The notes beneath the pieces are model-generated. The model was not told the DNA's origin, did not search any database, and saw nothing but the letters and a program-made list of their open reading frames with translations. Positions 23,805 through 31,706 of a stretch of 64,000 nt of DNA are shown in pieces (within the stretch, counting starts at the first letter, position 1; each line of letters opens with the position of its first letter). The position numbers were made by a program, and so were the translations under genes. Origin of the DNA: an uncultured Kiritimatiellota bacterium (lineage in GTDB: Bacteria > Verrucomicrobiota > Kiritimatiellia > RFP12 > DVOR01); NCBI GenBank assembly GCA_944389545.1, contig CALXMT010000005.1, positions 42,191 to 106,190 on the forward strand, written 5' to 3'.

Positions 23805-25081
23805 CAGATGCCGACGCGAAGGGTGGATTCGCGGGCGGGACCGATGGAGAGGATGCCCAGACGGCCGCCGGAGAGCTCGATGAGGCGCTCGACGTAGGCC
23901 TTGGCCTTGAGGGGCAACTGGGCCATATCGGTGATGTGGGAGGTCTCCTCCATCCAGCCGGGCATCGTCTCGTAAATCGGCTTGCAACGGGCGAGCTGCG
24001 CGGCGGAGGCGGGCATATCCTCGATGCGCTTGCCGTCCAGCTCGTAGGCCACGCAAATCTTGATTTCGGGCAGGGTGTCCATCACATCGAGCTTGGTGAG
24101 AGCCCAGAAGTCAACGCCATTGACCATCTGCGCGTAGCGCGCGACGACAGCATCGAACCAACCGCAGCGGCGGGGACGACCCGTGACGGCGCCGAACTCG
24201 TGGCCACGCTCAGCGAGGGTGCGGCCGATGTCGCCGAAATCCTCGGTGGGGAAGGGGCCTTCGCCGACGCGGGTGGTGTAGGCCTTGATGACGCCGACGA
24301 CGCGGTCGATGCGGCGGGGGCTGAGGCCGGAACCGACGCAGGCGCCGCCGGAGGTGGGGTTGGAAGAGGTGACGAAGGGATAGGTGCCGAAGTCGATGTC
24401 GAGCATGGTGCCCTGGGCGCCTTCGAGCAGGATGGACTTGCCGGCACGGTCGGCGGCATGGATGAGGGGAATGGTGTCGATGATGTAGGGGCGCAGACGC
24501 TCGGCGGCATCGATATAGATCTTGGCCATCTCCTCGGCGTCAAGGGGCTCGGCGTTGAGGGCGGCGAGCTTGACGTTGGTTTCGGCCACCTGTTCGCGGA
24601 CCAAGTCGGGAAACTCGGGCAGGAGCATGTCGCCGCAACGGAGACCGGAGCGGGAGACCTTGGCGGCGTAGGCCGGGCCAATGCCGCGGCCGGTGGTGCC
24701 GATCTTCTTGCCGACGGGACGGGCGGCCTCGTCGGCCTTGTCGAGCGCGCGGTGATAGAGCATCACCATGTGGGCGCGGGTGGAGATGAAGAGGCGGCCC
24801 TTGCACTCGATGCCCGTCTTGCGGAGCATCTCGATTTCCTCGATGAGGTCGAGCGGGTTCATCACCACGCCGTTGCCGATGACGCAGGTCTTGCCCTCGT
24901 GGAGGATACCGGAAGGCACGAGGCGCAGGACGCGCTTCTCGCCCTCGGCGATGACGGTGTGGCCGGCGTTGGAGCCGCCCTGATAGCGCACAATCATGTC
25001 CGCCTGTGCGGTGAGCACATCGATGATTTTGCCCTTGCCCTCGTCGCCCCATTGCGACCCAATCAAAACGGTGTTCGGCAT
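23804..25081 (-). CDS. purA: Adenylosuccinate synthetase
   Basis: A 425-residue enzyme that joins IMP and aspartate using GTP, the first committed step to AMP. The P-loop-like start GSQWGDEGKGKIIDVLT, the IMP-binding QGGSNAGHTV, and the later blocks TTGRGIGPAYAAKVSRSGLR, LLEGAQGTMLDIDFGTYPFV and TRVGEGPFPTE with TGRPRRCGWFD are all present. Length is standard. It is transcribed divergently from the Bax inhibitor-like gene and followed by uppS with a one-base overlap. A candidate extended -10 box lies about 53 bases upstream. Confidence 0.98.
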   Translation of the reverse strand: MPNTVLIGSQWGDEGKGKIIDVLTAQADMIVRYQGGSNAGHTVIAEGEKRVLRLVPSGILHEGKTCVIGNGVVMNPLDLIEEIEMLRKTGIECKGRLFISTRAHMVMLYHRALDKADEAARPVGKKIGTTGRGIGPAYAAKVSRSGLRCGDMLLPEFPDLVREQVAETNVKLAALNAEPLDAEEMAKIYIDAAERLRPYIIDTIPLIHAADRAGKSILLEGAQGTMLDIDFGTYPFVTSSNPTSGGACVGSGLSPRRIDRVVGVIKAYTTRVGEGPFPTEDFGDIGRTLAERGHEFGAVTGRPRRCGWFDAVVARYAQMVNGVDFWALTKLDVMDTLPEIKICVAYELDGKRIEDMPASAAQLARCKPIYETMPGWMEETSHITDMAQLPLKAKAYVERLIELSGGRLGILSIGPARESTLRVGI

Positions 25082-25133
25082 CTGTCTCGGTTCCTTACGT
25101 TAGTGCGTCCTTTGCTAGGCGCAACGTGGGGAA

Positions 25134-25142
25134 AAGATAGCA
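25134..25142 (-). promoter_or_regulatory. Putative extended -10 promoter of purA-uppS
   Basis: On the minus strand the sequence reads TGCTATCTT, back to back with the plus-strand box at 25166-25174. Confidence 0.5.
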
Positions 25143-25145
25143 CAT

Positions 25146-25174
25146 TTTCCCTTTGGGCGCAAATCTGCTATAAT
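25146..25174 (+). promoter_or_regulatory. Putative promoter of the BI-1/hisD unit
   Basis: TGCTATAAT (25166-25174) is a perfect extended -10 box. The best -35 at 17-base spacing is only TTTCCC. The start codon lies 28 bases downstream. Confidence 0.6.
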
Positions 25175-25201
25175 GGAGCTTCATTCGTGAAAGGAGTTGT
25201 C

Positions 25202-25918
25202 ATGAGTCCTCTCTTTGATAATGATAGCGTGGCGATGCGCGGCGAGTCGCGTGCCATCAGTGTGAACCGCATCTACAATTTCGTGTATGGCTGGATGGCC
25301 GCAGGCCTGGCCGTCTCCGGCGTGATTGCCTGGATGGTGGCGAATTCCGTCGCCTCCGGCTCCTTCCAGCTCACCCCCGGCACGCTGATTGTCTGCGCGG
25401 TCGCCGAGCTCGTGCTGGTCTTCGCGCTGTCGTTCGCCATCCACAAAATCGCGCCCGCCGTGGCCGCGGTGCTCTTCATGGTGTATGCGGCGCTCAACGG
25501 CGTCACGCTCTCCGTTCTGTTGTTGGTCTATTCCATCGGGACGATTCAGACGGCGTTCTTCGCGACCGCCGGCACCTTTGCCGCGATGGCCGTCTTCGGC
25601 ACGGTGACCAAGCGGGATCTCTCGGTGGTTGGGCGCATCGCCTTCATGGCGCTGATTGGCTTGATTGTCGCCTCGCTGGTGAACCTCTTCATGCGCAACA
25701 GCGGCCTGGATGCGCTCATCTGCTACGCCGGTGTTGCCATCTTCGTGGCCCTCACCGCCTATGACGCGCAGAAAATCCGCGAGCTCGCCGACAACGCGTA
25801 TCGTCTGGACTCCGCCACCGTGGCGCGTCTGGGCATCATCGGTGCGCTCCAGCTGTACCTCGACTTCATCAACCTCTTCATCTATCTCGTCCAAATCCTT
25901 GGCAGGAACCGCGACTGA
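25202..25918 (+). CDS. Bax inhibitor-1/YccA family membrane protein
   Basis: A 238-residue polytopic inner-membrane protein of the BI-1 (TMBIM) family, whose members act as pH-sensitive calcium leaks or interact with membrane proteases. After a soluble start (VNRIYNFVYGWMAAGLAVSG) there are about seven hydrophobic segments. The family landmarks VYAALNGVTLSVLLLVYS and, near the C-terminus, FVALTAYDAQKIRELADNAY followed by GALQLYLDFINLFIYLVQIL are clear. AAAGGAG lies five bases before the ATG. The stop overlaps the next ATG (TGATG), so translation of the two is probably coupled. Confidence 0.94.
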   Translation: MSPLFDNDSVAMRGESRAISVNRIYNFVYGWMAAGLAVSGVIAWMVANSVASGSFQLTPGTLIVCAVAELVLVFALSFAIHKIAPAVAAVLFMVYAALNGVTLSVLLLVYSIGTIQTAFFATAGTFAAMAVFGTVTKRDLSVVGRIAFMALIGLIVASLVNLFMRNSGLDALICYAGVAIFVALTAYDAQKIRELADNAYRLDSATVARLGIIGALQLYLDFINLFIYLVQILGRNRD

Positions 25919-26634
25919 TGAAAGCGTTCATCCTCTTGCTCAGCCTCTGCGCGGCGGCCTTCGCCCACGCGCAAATGTATGTTGGCGTGCGCCTTTTCGA
26001 TATGTATAAGGTCGAGAAGGCGCTCGTCATGACGACTGAAGAGCTCCGCGAACTTCAGTCCGACCTCAACGAGGAGAAGCGCGTCTTCAACAAGGCCGTG
26101 CAGACCGTCAAGAAGGATTGGACCAAGCAGTACAACGAGGCCCGCAAGGCCGGCGACAAGGACTTCCCCAAGTATCCCACCAAGGCCTTCATCTGGCCCC
26201 GCTCGGTCAAGGTTCAGCGCTTCTCCTCCAAGGAGAAGGCCGATGAGTGGCTCGCCAAGCAGCAGGCCCGCATCGACGCTGACCACGCCGCCATCTCCGC
26301 CGCCCAGCAGAAGGCCGCCAAGTCCGGTTCCTCCTCCGCCATCGCCGGCTACAAGAGCCGTGACGACCGCAAGGCCCGCCGCCAGGCCGAGAAGGCCCAG
26401 TTGCAGGAGGCGCTCAAGGAAAAGCTCGGCGAAGAGGTGGAGCTTCAGATGATGGCCCTCCTCAAGTACAACCGGCCCGTCCCCAGGCACTTTATCGTCG
26501 ACCCGCTCGCCGGCACCTCCACCGCCAGCGGATCCTCCACCCTCGCCAAGAAAATCGCCAAACAGGAAGAAGCCCTCAAGGCCTACGAGCAACGCAAGGC
26601 CGAGGCCGAAGCTTCCGGCACCGACACACCCTAA
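25918..26634 (+). CDS. Secreted coiled-coil protein, unknown
   Basis: I do not recognise this 238-residue protein. It has a clear signal peptide (MKAFILLLSLCAAAFAHAQ, cleavage near A-H-A|Q), so it should be periplasmic. Two Lys/Glu/Ala-rich helical stretches (about residues 40-75 and 115-165) and another near the end look like coiled coils. The Ser/Gly stretch GTSTASGSSTLAKK separates the last helix. Its start overlaps the stop of the BI-1-like gene and hisD begins seven bases after its end, so all three probably share a transcript. Confidence 0.75.
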   Translation: MKAFILLLSLCAAAFAHAQMYVGVRLFDMYKVEKALVMTTEELRELQSDLNEEKRVFNKAVQTVKKDWTKQYNEARKAGDKDFPKYPTKAFIWPRSVKVQRFSSKEKADEWLAKQQARIDADHAAISAAQQKAAKSGSSSAIAGYKSRDDRKARRQAEKAQLQEALKEKLGEEVELQMMALLKYNRPVPRHFIVDPLAGTSTASGSSTLAKKIAKQEEALKAYEQRKAEAEASGTDTP

Positions 26635-26641
26635 AGACATC

Positions 26642-27943
26642 ATGGACTTCCAAATCCCCATTCTCGATTGGTCCCCCGCCTCCCCCACCCCGCAGGTCGA
26701 GGCCTTCCTTCGCCGCCCGCCCTTCGATGAACGCGCCGAGGCCGCCGCCGCCAAATGCCTGGCCGACATCCGTGCCCGCGGGCTTGACGCCGTTCTCGAG
26801 GCCTGCCGCACCTTCGACCACGCCGACCTTACCGCCGAGACCATTCGCGTCACCGAGGCCGAGCTCGACGCCGCCGAGGCCGCCTGCAGCGAAGACGTCA
26901 AGGCCGCCATCCAGTTGGCCGCCACCCGTGTCATGGCCTTCGCCAAGGCCGGGCTCCGCGATGATTGGGATGTCCATACCTTCCACGGCGGCCGTCTCGG
27001 CGAACGCTTCCACCCGATGGACCGCGTGGGCGTCTACATCCCCGGCGGCACCGCGCCGCTCGCCTCCACCTCCATCATGACCGTGGTGTTGGCCAAGGCC
27101 GCCGGCGTCCCCGAAATCGTCGCCTGCACCCCCGCCCGCGACGGCATGGCCGTCTCCGCGCCGCTTCTCCACGCCCTGCGCGTGGCCGGCGCCACCGAAA
27201 TCTACCGCGTTGGCGGCATCCAGTCCATCGGCATGATGGCCTACGGCGCCGGCATCCGCCCCGTCGAGCTCATCGCCGGCCCCGGCAACGCCTACGTCAC
27301 CGCCGCCAAGCGCCAGGTCTACGGCACCGTCGCCATCGACCAGGTCGCCGGCCCCTCCGAGATTTGCGTCCTCGCCGACCGCGCGGGCAACCCCAAGTGG
27401 ATCGCCGCCGACCTCCTCTCCCAGGCCGAGCACGGCAGCGGGCTTGAGAAGAGCCTTCTCGTCACGGACTCCCGCGAGTTCGCCGAGGCCGTCCATGCGC
27501 AAGTCCTCGACCAGCTCGCCCGCCGTGGCCGCCGCGCCATCATCGAGCGCATGCTCGCCAACGGCGGCATGCTCATGGCCGTTGTCCCCAACCTGGAGGA
27601 CGGCGTCCTGCTCTGCAACCGCTTCGCCGCCGAGCACCTCGAGCTCCAAGTCGCCGATGCCGAGGCCGTCCTGCCCAAAATCAACTGCGCGGGCGCCGTC
27701 TTCGTCGGTTACTGGACCCCCGAAAGCGCGGGCGATTTCGTTGCCGGCCCCAGCCACGTCCTCCCGACCGGCGGCGCGGCCAGGATGTTCAGCGGCCTCA
27801 CCGCCGAGACCTTCCGTCGCCGCAGCTCCTTTGTCGAGTTCACCCGGGAAGACCTCGCCGAGACCCGCAGCGCCATCGAGACCTTCGGACAACTGGAAGG
27901 GCTCGACGGCCACGCCTACGCCGCCACCGCGCGTTTTGAATGA
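26642..27943 (+). CDS. hisD: Histidinol dehydrogenase
   Basis: A 433-residue zinc enzyme that oxidises L-histidinol to L-histidine in two NAD-dependent steps, the last reactions of histidine synthesis. Visible are VGVYIPGGTAPLASTSIMTV, AGPGNAYVTAAKRQVYGTVA, the metal and catalytic region LLSQAEHGSG, and the C-terminal block AGDFVAGPSHVLPTGG with RRRSSFVEFTREDL, where a catalytic Glu-His pair of this family normally lies. The ribosome-binding site is poor, which fits translation following the upstream gene. No other his gene is in the window. Confidence 0.96.
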   Translation: MDFQIPILDWSPASPTPQVEAFLRRPPFDERAEAAAAKCLADIRARGLDAVLEACRTFDHADLTAETIRVTEAELDAAEAACSEDVKAAIQLAATRVMAFAKAGLRDDWDVHTFHGGRLGERFHPMDRVGVYIPGGTAPLASTSIMTVVLAKAAGVPEIVACTPARDGMAVSAPLLHALRVAGATEIYRVGGIQSIGMMAYGAGIRPVELIAGPGNAYVTAAKRQVYGTVAIDQVAGPSEICVLADRAGNPKWIAADLLSQAEHGSGLEKSLLVTDSREFAEAVHAQVLDQLARRGRRAIIERMLANGGMLMAVVPNLEDGVLLCNRFAAEHLELQVADAEAVLPKINCAGAVFVGYWTPESAGDFVAGPSHVLPTGGAARMFSGLTAETFRRRSSFVEFTREDLAETRSAIETFGQLEGLDGHAYAATARFE

Positions 27944-27979
27944 GATGCGCGGCAATCACGCAACGTTGATTTCCCTCTC

Positions 27980-28010
27980 AGAGGCGGCCGGCCACGGTCG
28001 CCTCTTCTGA
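27980..28010 (+). terminator. Possible terminator after hisD
   Basis: Arms AGAGGCGGCC and GGTCGCCTCT pair in nine of ten positions and are followed by TCTGACTGATT, only mildly T-rich. Confidence 0.4.
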
Positions 28011-28019
28011 CTGATTGAT

Positions 28020-29018
28020 ATGAAGAAAAAGGCCGCTTCATCCCTCCGTCGTTGGTCGTGGTTCCTCGAGCACCGCATGGGGTGGTTCGTCACCCTTTTG
28101 GTCCTCGGCCTGCTTGCCTTCGGCAACTGCTTCGCACACCTCCCCACCGAGACGCGCGCGAAGTTCGGCCCGTTCGAACTCATCTGCGAATCCCTGGGCG
28201 CCACCACCTCGGGCCTGACCGACACCCTGGGTCTCACCGGCCATGACGCCTCTGTTGAATACGCCAAAGAGCCCCCCATCGAGCCGCTCCCCTTCGGCGT
28301 CCCAGAGGTCGCGGATGCCTCGAAAGTCCCTGGCGAAGTCCAAGTCCTCAAGCGCAAAGGCTACTGGGTGGGCTACTCTCCCACACTCCGCCGCCCCGTC
28401 TGGGCCGCCTATGTCATCCCGGTCGGCCGCATCTTGGAATCCATCCCCGACCGGCCTTCTCGCTTTTTCCGAGACAAAGAGGTCCCCGCCTCGCCTGTTC
28501 ACGAAGACTACACCTCCTCAGGCTACGATCGCGGCCACTTGGCGCCCAACTACGCCATCGCCACCTATTATGGGGCCGCCGCCCAGAAAGAGACCTTCTT
28601 GATGACGAATATCGCGCCGCAGGAGCCCGAGCTCAACCGGGGCCCTTGGCGCATCCTCGAAGCTTTTGTCGCCGATGATCTTCCGGAACGCATCGGCACC
28701 GTCTGGGTCATTGTCTGCCTGGTGCCGGGCACCGAGACCCTCACGACCGCACGCCGTGGCGACACCCACATCAACATTCCCGAGGGGTTTGGCATGATTC
28801 TCGCCTCCGTCAAACAGAATCGCCTCTACGCCATCGCCGTCTACATGCCGCAGGACACCAAAGAGACCAAGCGTCCCCGTTACTGTTTCCGCTCCATTCG
28901 ATGGATTGAGGAGCAGACCGGCCTCAACTTCTTCAGCGGACTCTCCCAAGATCGTCAGGACACGCTCGAGACTGTCGAGGTCAGCCGCTTCTGGCCCAAA
29001 TGGAAGCTCATCAAATGA
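28020..29018 (+). CDS. Membrane-anchored DNA/RNA non-specific endonuclease (NUC1/NucA type)
   Basis: A 332-residue nuclease of the beta-beta-alpha-metal Endonuclease_NS family. A single N-terminal membrane segment (WFVTLLVLGLLAFGNCFAHL, about residues 22-41) would anchor it with the enzyme outside the cytoplasm. The catalytic motif YDRGHLAPN holds the general-base His, and MTNIAPQEPELNRGPW carries the Mg-binding Asn. Likely roles are nutrient scavenging of nucleic acids or attack on incoming DNA; nothing in the sequence separates these. Its stop overlaps the ruvC start by four bases. The ribosome-binding site is weak. Confidence 0.9.
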   Translation: MKKKAASSLRRWSWFLEHRMGWFVTLLVLGLLAFGNCFAHLPTETRAKFGPFELICESLGATTSGLTDTLGLTGHDASVEYAKEPPIEPLPFGVPEVADASKVPGEVQVLKRKGYWVGYSPTLRRPVWAAYVIPVGRILESIPDRPSRFFRDKEVPASPVHEDYTSSGYDRGHLAPNYAIATYYGAAAQKETFLMTNIAPQEPELNRGPWRILEAFVADDLPERIGTVWVIVCLVPGTETLTTARRGDTHINIPEGFGMILASVKQNRLYAIAVYMPQDTKETKRPRYCFRSIRWIEEQTGLNFFSGLSQDRQDTLETVEVSRFWPKWKLIK

Positions 29019-29524
29019 CCCTTCCGCGCATCGCCATTGGGTTCGACACCTCCCTCCGCTCCACCGGCATCGGCGTTGTCCGCGCCGAAGGCAACGCCCG
29101 CCGCGCCCTCTATTACGCCCCCGTCCGAATCCCCGCGCGTCTCCCCATGTCCGCCGCGCTCGTGCAACTCGATGAGGCCGTCAACCGCGTGCTTGACGAC
29201 TTCTCCCCCACCGAGGCCGCGCTCGAAGGCGTCTTTTACGCCAAAAACGCCCGCACCGCCATGATTCTCTGCCATGCGCGCGGCGTTGTCGTCGCCGCCT
29301 GCGCCAAGCGCGGCATCCCGGTCCACGAATATTCCCCCATGGAGGTCAAGCGCGCCGTCACCGGCGTCGGCTCCGCGGAGAAAGCCCAGGTTCAGGCCAT
29401 GGTCGCCCGTATCCTCGCCCTGCCTCCGCCCATCCAAAACGATGCCGCAGATGCCCTCGCCATCGCCCTCGCCCACCTCAATCGCGCCACCTCCCTCCTC
29501 CCCGCCCAAACCAAGACGCTCTGA
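29015..29524 (+). CDS. ruvC: Holliday junction resolvase RuvC
   Basis: A 169-residue RNase H-like endonuclease that cuts Holliday junctions. The four catalytic acids fit the family spacing: Asp11 in IGFDTS, Glu71 in LEGVFYAKN, and Asp143/Asp146 in QNDAADALAIALAH. The ATG at 29015 is chosen because it forms an ATGA overlap with the nuclease stop and puts the first Asp at the usual place. ruvA and ruvB are not adjacent here; the neighbours are a nuclease and a cell-wall amidase. Confidence 0.95.
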   Translation: MTLPRIAIGFDTSLRSTGIGVVRAEGNARRALYYAPVRIPARLPMSAALVQLDEAVNRVLDDFSPTEAALEGVFYAKNARTAMILCHARGVVVAACAKRGIPVHEYSPMEVKRAVTGVGSAEKAQVQAMVARILALPPPIQNDAADALAIALAHLNRATSLLPAQTKTL

Positions 29525-29532
29525 CGCCCATC

Positions 29533-30459
29533 ATGAGAACCTTCCTCGCCATTCTCGCCACGGCCGCCGCCATCGCCCTTCTTTTCTTCATCGTCGGGTG
29601 CGCCCCCGCCCCTTATGAGACCCTCCCCGAGGCGCTCGGCCTCCCCGAGGAGTCCACCCTCTCCGTCAACGAAGGTCACGTCACCCTTGCCGGCGACGGG
29701 CACACCTTCGCCTTCATGGTCGGCGCACGCCCCGCCACCATCGACGGCATCCGCTACCACCTCCACCGCCCCGCCGGCGAAGAGACGCTTGACGCCGCGG
29801 ACATCGACCTCCTCCGTGCGGCTCTCCTTCAACCTGCCCCTCGCGTCAACCGCCCCGTCATCCTCCTCGACCCCGGTCACGGCGGTGCGGACATCGGTTG
29901 CTCCGCCGGCAAAGACCAAGAACACGCCATCGCCCACGACATCGCCCAACACGCCGCCGCGCTCCTTCGCGCCGCCGGCTGCGAGGTCCGCCTCACCCGC
30001 GCCGCAGACCAAGGCCTCTCCCTCCAGGCGCGTGTCGACCAGGCCACCTCAGCCCCGCCCGATGCCTACGTCAGCATCCACGTCAACGCAGCCGCCAACC
30101 CCGGCGCCAAAGGCATCGAGGTCTTCACCCTTCCCGCCCCCGGGTGCGATGGCACCCCCGACAATTCACGCGCCGCCTCCTGGCCCGCCGTCCTCCCGGG
30201 CCAACCCCACCTCGTTCAATCCACCCGCCTCGCCCTCCGTGTCCAGGCCGCGCTTCTCCGTCTTCCCGGAACCCCCGCCGACCGTGGCGTCAAACATGCC
30301 TATTTCAAGGTTCTCCGCGAAGTCCCCGCGCCCGCCATTCTCGTCGAGACCGGCTTTATCACCAACCCCGAAGACCGCGCCCGCCTCGCCTCCCCGGAGG
30401 GCCGCCAAAACCTTGGCTTCGCCATCGCCCTCGGCATCCTTGACGCCTTTGCCCGCTGA
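29533..30459 (+). CDS. N-acetylmuramoyl-L-alanine amidase (Amidase_3), lipoprotein
   Basis: A 308-residue zinc amidase that cleaves the bond between muramic acid and the stem peptide. The N-terminus has a long hydrophobic signal ending in the lipobox IVGC (about residue 23), so the protein should be lipid-anchored. A small N-terminal domain (residues 35-105) precedes the Amidase_3 domain, which shows ILLDPGHGG (Zn-binding His), the Glu in QEHAIAHDIA, SIHVNAA (second Zn His) and the catalytic Glu in ILVETGFITN. A role in septal splitting or wall turnover is expected. Confidence 0.93.
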   Translation: MRTFLAILATAAAIALLFFIVGCAPAPYETLPEALGLPEESTLSVNEGHVTLAGDGHTFAFMVGARPATIDGIRYHLHRPAGEETLDAADIDLLRAALLQPAPRVNRPVILLDPGHGGADIGCSAGKDQEHAIAHDIAQHAAALLRAAGCEVRLTRAADQGLSLQARVDQATSAPPDAYVSIHVNAAANPGAKGIEVFTLPAPGCDGTPDNSRAASWPAVLPGQPHLVQSTRLALRVQAALLRLPGTPADRGVKHAYFKVLREVPAPAILVETGFITNPEDRARLASPEGRQNLGFAIALGILDAFAR

Positions 30460-30767
30460 TTTCCCTTCGCCCAACCTCCCTTCTTCGCTTTTCGGTGTCG
30501 TTTAGTATGACCAACTGCAAGGATTAAGGGATTGGTTGGTGTGGGTGCTACCCCACGCCCGACAGGACGCAGGCACGTCTGCGACGCGCCTGGTACGACG
30601 GATGACGCTTCCCGAAAAACACTAGAAACGCAAGGGATGGGCACGGTAGTGAGGCCCGGAGGGCCGAACGGTGAAGTGCCCAGGCCCTTGCGTTCCTTCG
30701 AGTCTTCGTGGAAACTTCCCCGGACACGGTTGGGAATTTCGTCCCTAAGCGCGAAGTGGGATGGGTA
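30460..30767. repeat. Gene-free stretch with hairpin modules
   Basis: No gene is seen. Bases 30530-30600 carry short palindromes (GTGGGTGCTACCCCAC and GCAGGCACGTCTGC). Bases 30615-30725 are the module shared with 17852-17970: arms CGCAAGGGATGGGCAC / GTGCCCAGGCCCTTGCG around GGCCCGGAGGGCC, ending in a family B tail, AACTTCCCCGGACA. Confidence 0.7.
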
Positions 30768-30776
30768 TGCTATACT
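30768..30776 (+). promoter_or_regulatory. Putative extended -10 promoter of the thrB-tetronate-like unit
   Basis: TGCTATACT lies 27 bases before the thrB ATG; no -35 box is recognisable. Confidence 0.5.
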
Positions 30777-30803
30777 ATTGAAAGTTATGCGAGAGGACAT
30801 CCA

Positions 30804-31703
30804 ATGAGATTCAAGATTTCGGTGCCGGCAACGAGCGCCAACGTGGGCCCCGGCTTTGACGTGATGGGCCTGGCCTTTGATATGTACAACCGCTTCGTCT
30901 TCGACACAGACTGCCCGGAGCGTCTGCGCATCGAAGGGTGCTTGCCGGAGTTCGCGGAGCCGGAGAACAACCTCCTTTACACCACCCTGCGCACGGTGTT
31001 GGCCCAACATGGCCGCCTGGCGCCGAACCTGCGCATCGCCTTCGACACCGACCTGCCGGTCTGCTCCGGCCTCGGCTCCAGCTCCACCTGCGTGGTAGCG
31101 GGCGTGATGGCGGCGAACACCCTCGGCGGACTCTCCATGGACACGGAGCAGATTCTGCGCACGGCCACCCAAATCGAAGGCCACCCCGACAATGTGGCGC
31201 CGGCCACGCTGGGCGGGTTCGTCGCGGCGGTCGTCGAGGACGGCTTGGTCTATTGGCACCGCTACCCCATCAGCGACCGGTTGAGCTTCTACGCACTGAT
31301 GCCCGATGTGCGCGTGCCGACCGAGGCCGCCCGCGCGGCCTTGCCGAAGACCTATTCCCTCACGGACTGTATCTACAACCTCTCACGCGTGCCGATTCTT
31401 TTGGAGGGGTTGGAACGTGCCGACCCGCGCCTCATCCGCGCGGGCATGAAGGACCGCATCCACCAGGAGTACCGTCTGCAACTCATCCCGCAAGGGGCGG
31501 ACGTCCTGCGTTTCGCGGCGGACGAGACGGAGGCCGTGGCCGCCTATATCTCCGGCGCAGGCCCGACCATCGTGGCCGTGGCAATCGACGACGATGACGC
31601 GCTGGGCAAGCGTCTGCGCGAGTATGTCTCCGGCCTTGACGTGGAGTGGACCGTACGCAAGATGCACGTCCACCGCCAGGGCGCACAACTCCGTCTGCTC
31701 TAA
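30804..31703 (+). CDS. thrB: Homoserine kinase
   Basis: A 299-residue GHMP kinase that phosphorylates homoserine on the way to threonine. Family features are the N-terminal VPATSANVGPGFDVMGLAFD, the ATP loop PVCSGLGSSSTCVVAG (about residues 87-102), EGHPDNVAPATLGG and the C-terminal AYISGAGPTIVAV. I chose the ATG at 30804 because AGAGGA lies seven bases upstream and the family begins with this strand; the frame extends further up into repeat DNA. The next gene starts three bases after its stop, so the threonine gene leads the cluster that follows. Confidence 0.94.
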   Translation: MRFKISVPATSANVGPGFDVMGLAFDMYNRFVFDTDCPERLRIEGCLPEFAEPENNLLYTTLRTVLAQHGRLAPNLRIAFDTDLPVCSGLGSSSTCVVAGVMAANTLGGLSMDTEQILRTATQIEGHPDNVAPATLGGFVAAVVEDGLVYWHRYPISDRLSFYALMPDVRVPTEAARAALPKTYSLTDCIYNLSRVPILLEGLERADPRLIRAGMKDRIHQEYRLQLIPQGADVLRFAADETEAVAAYISGAGPTIVAVAIDDDDALGKRLREYVSGLDVEWTVRKMHVHRQGAQLRLL

Positions 31704-31706
31704 GCG

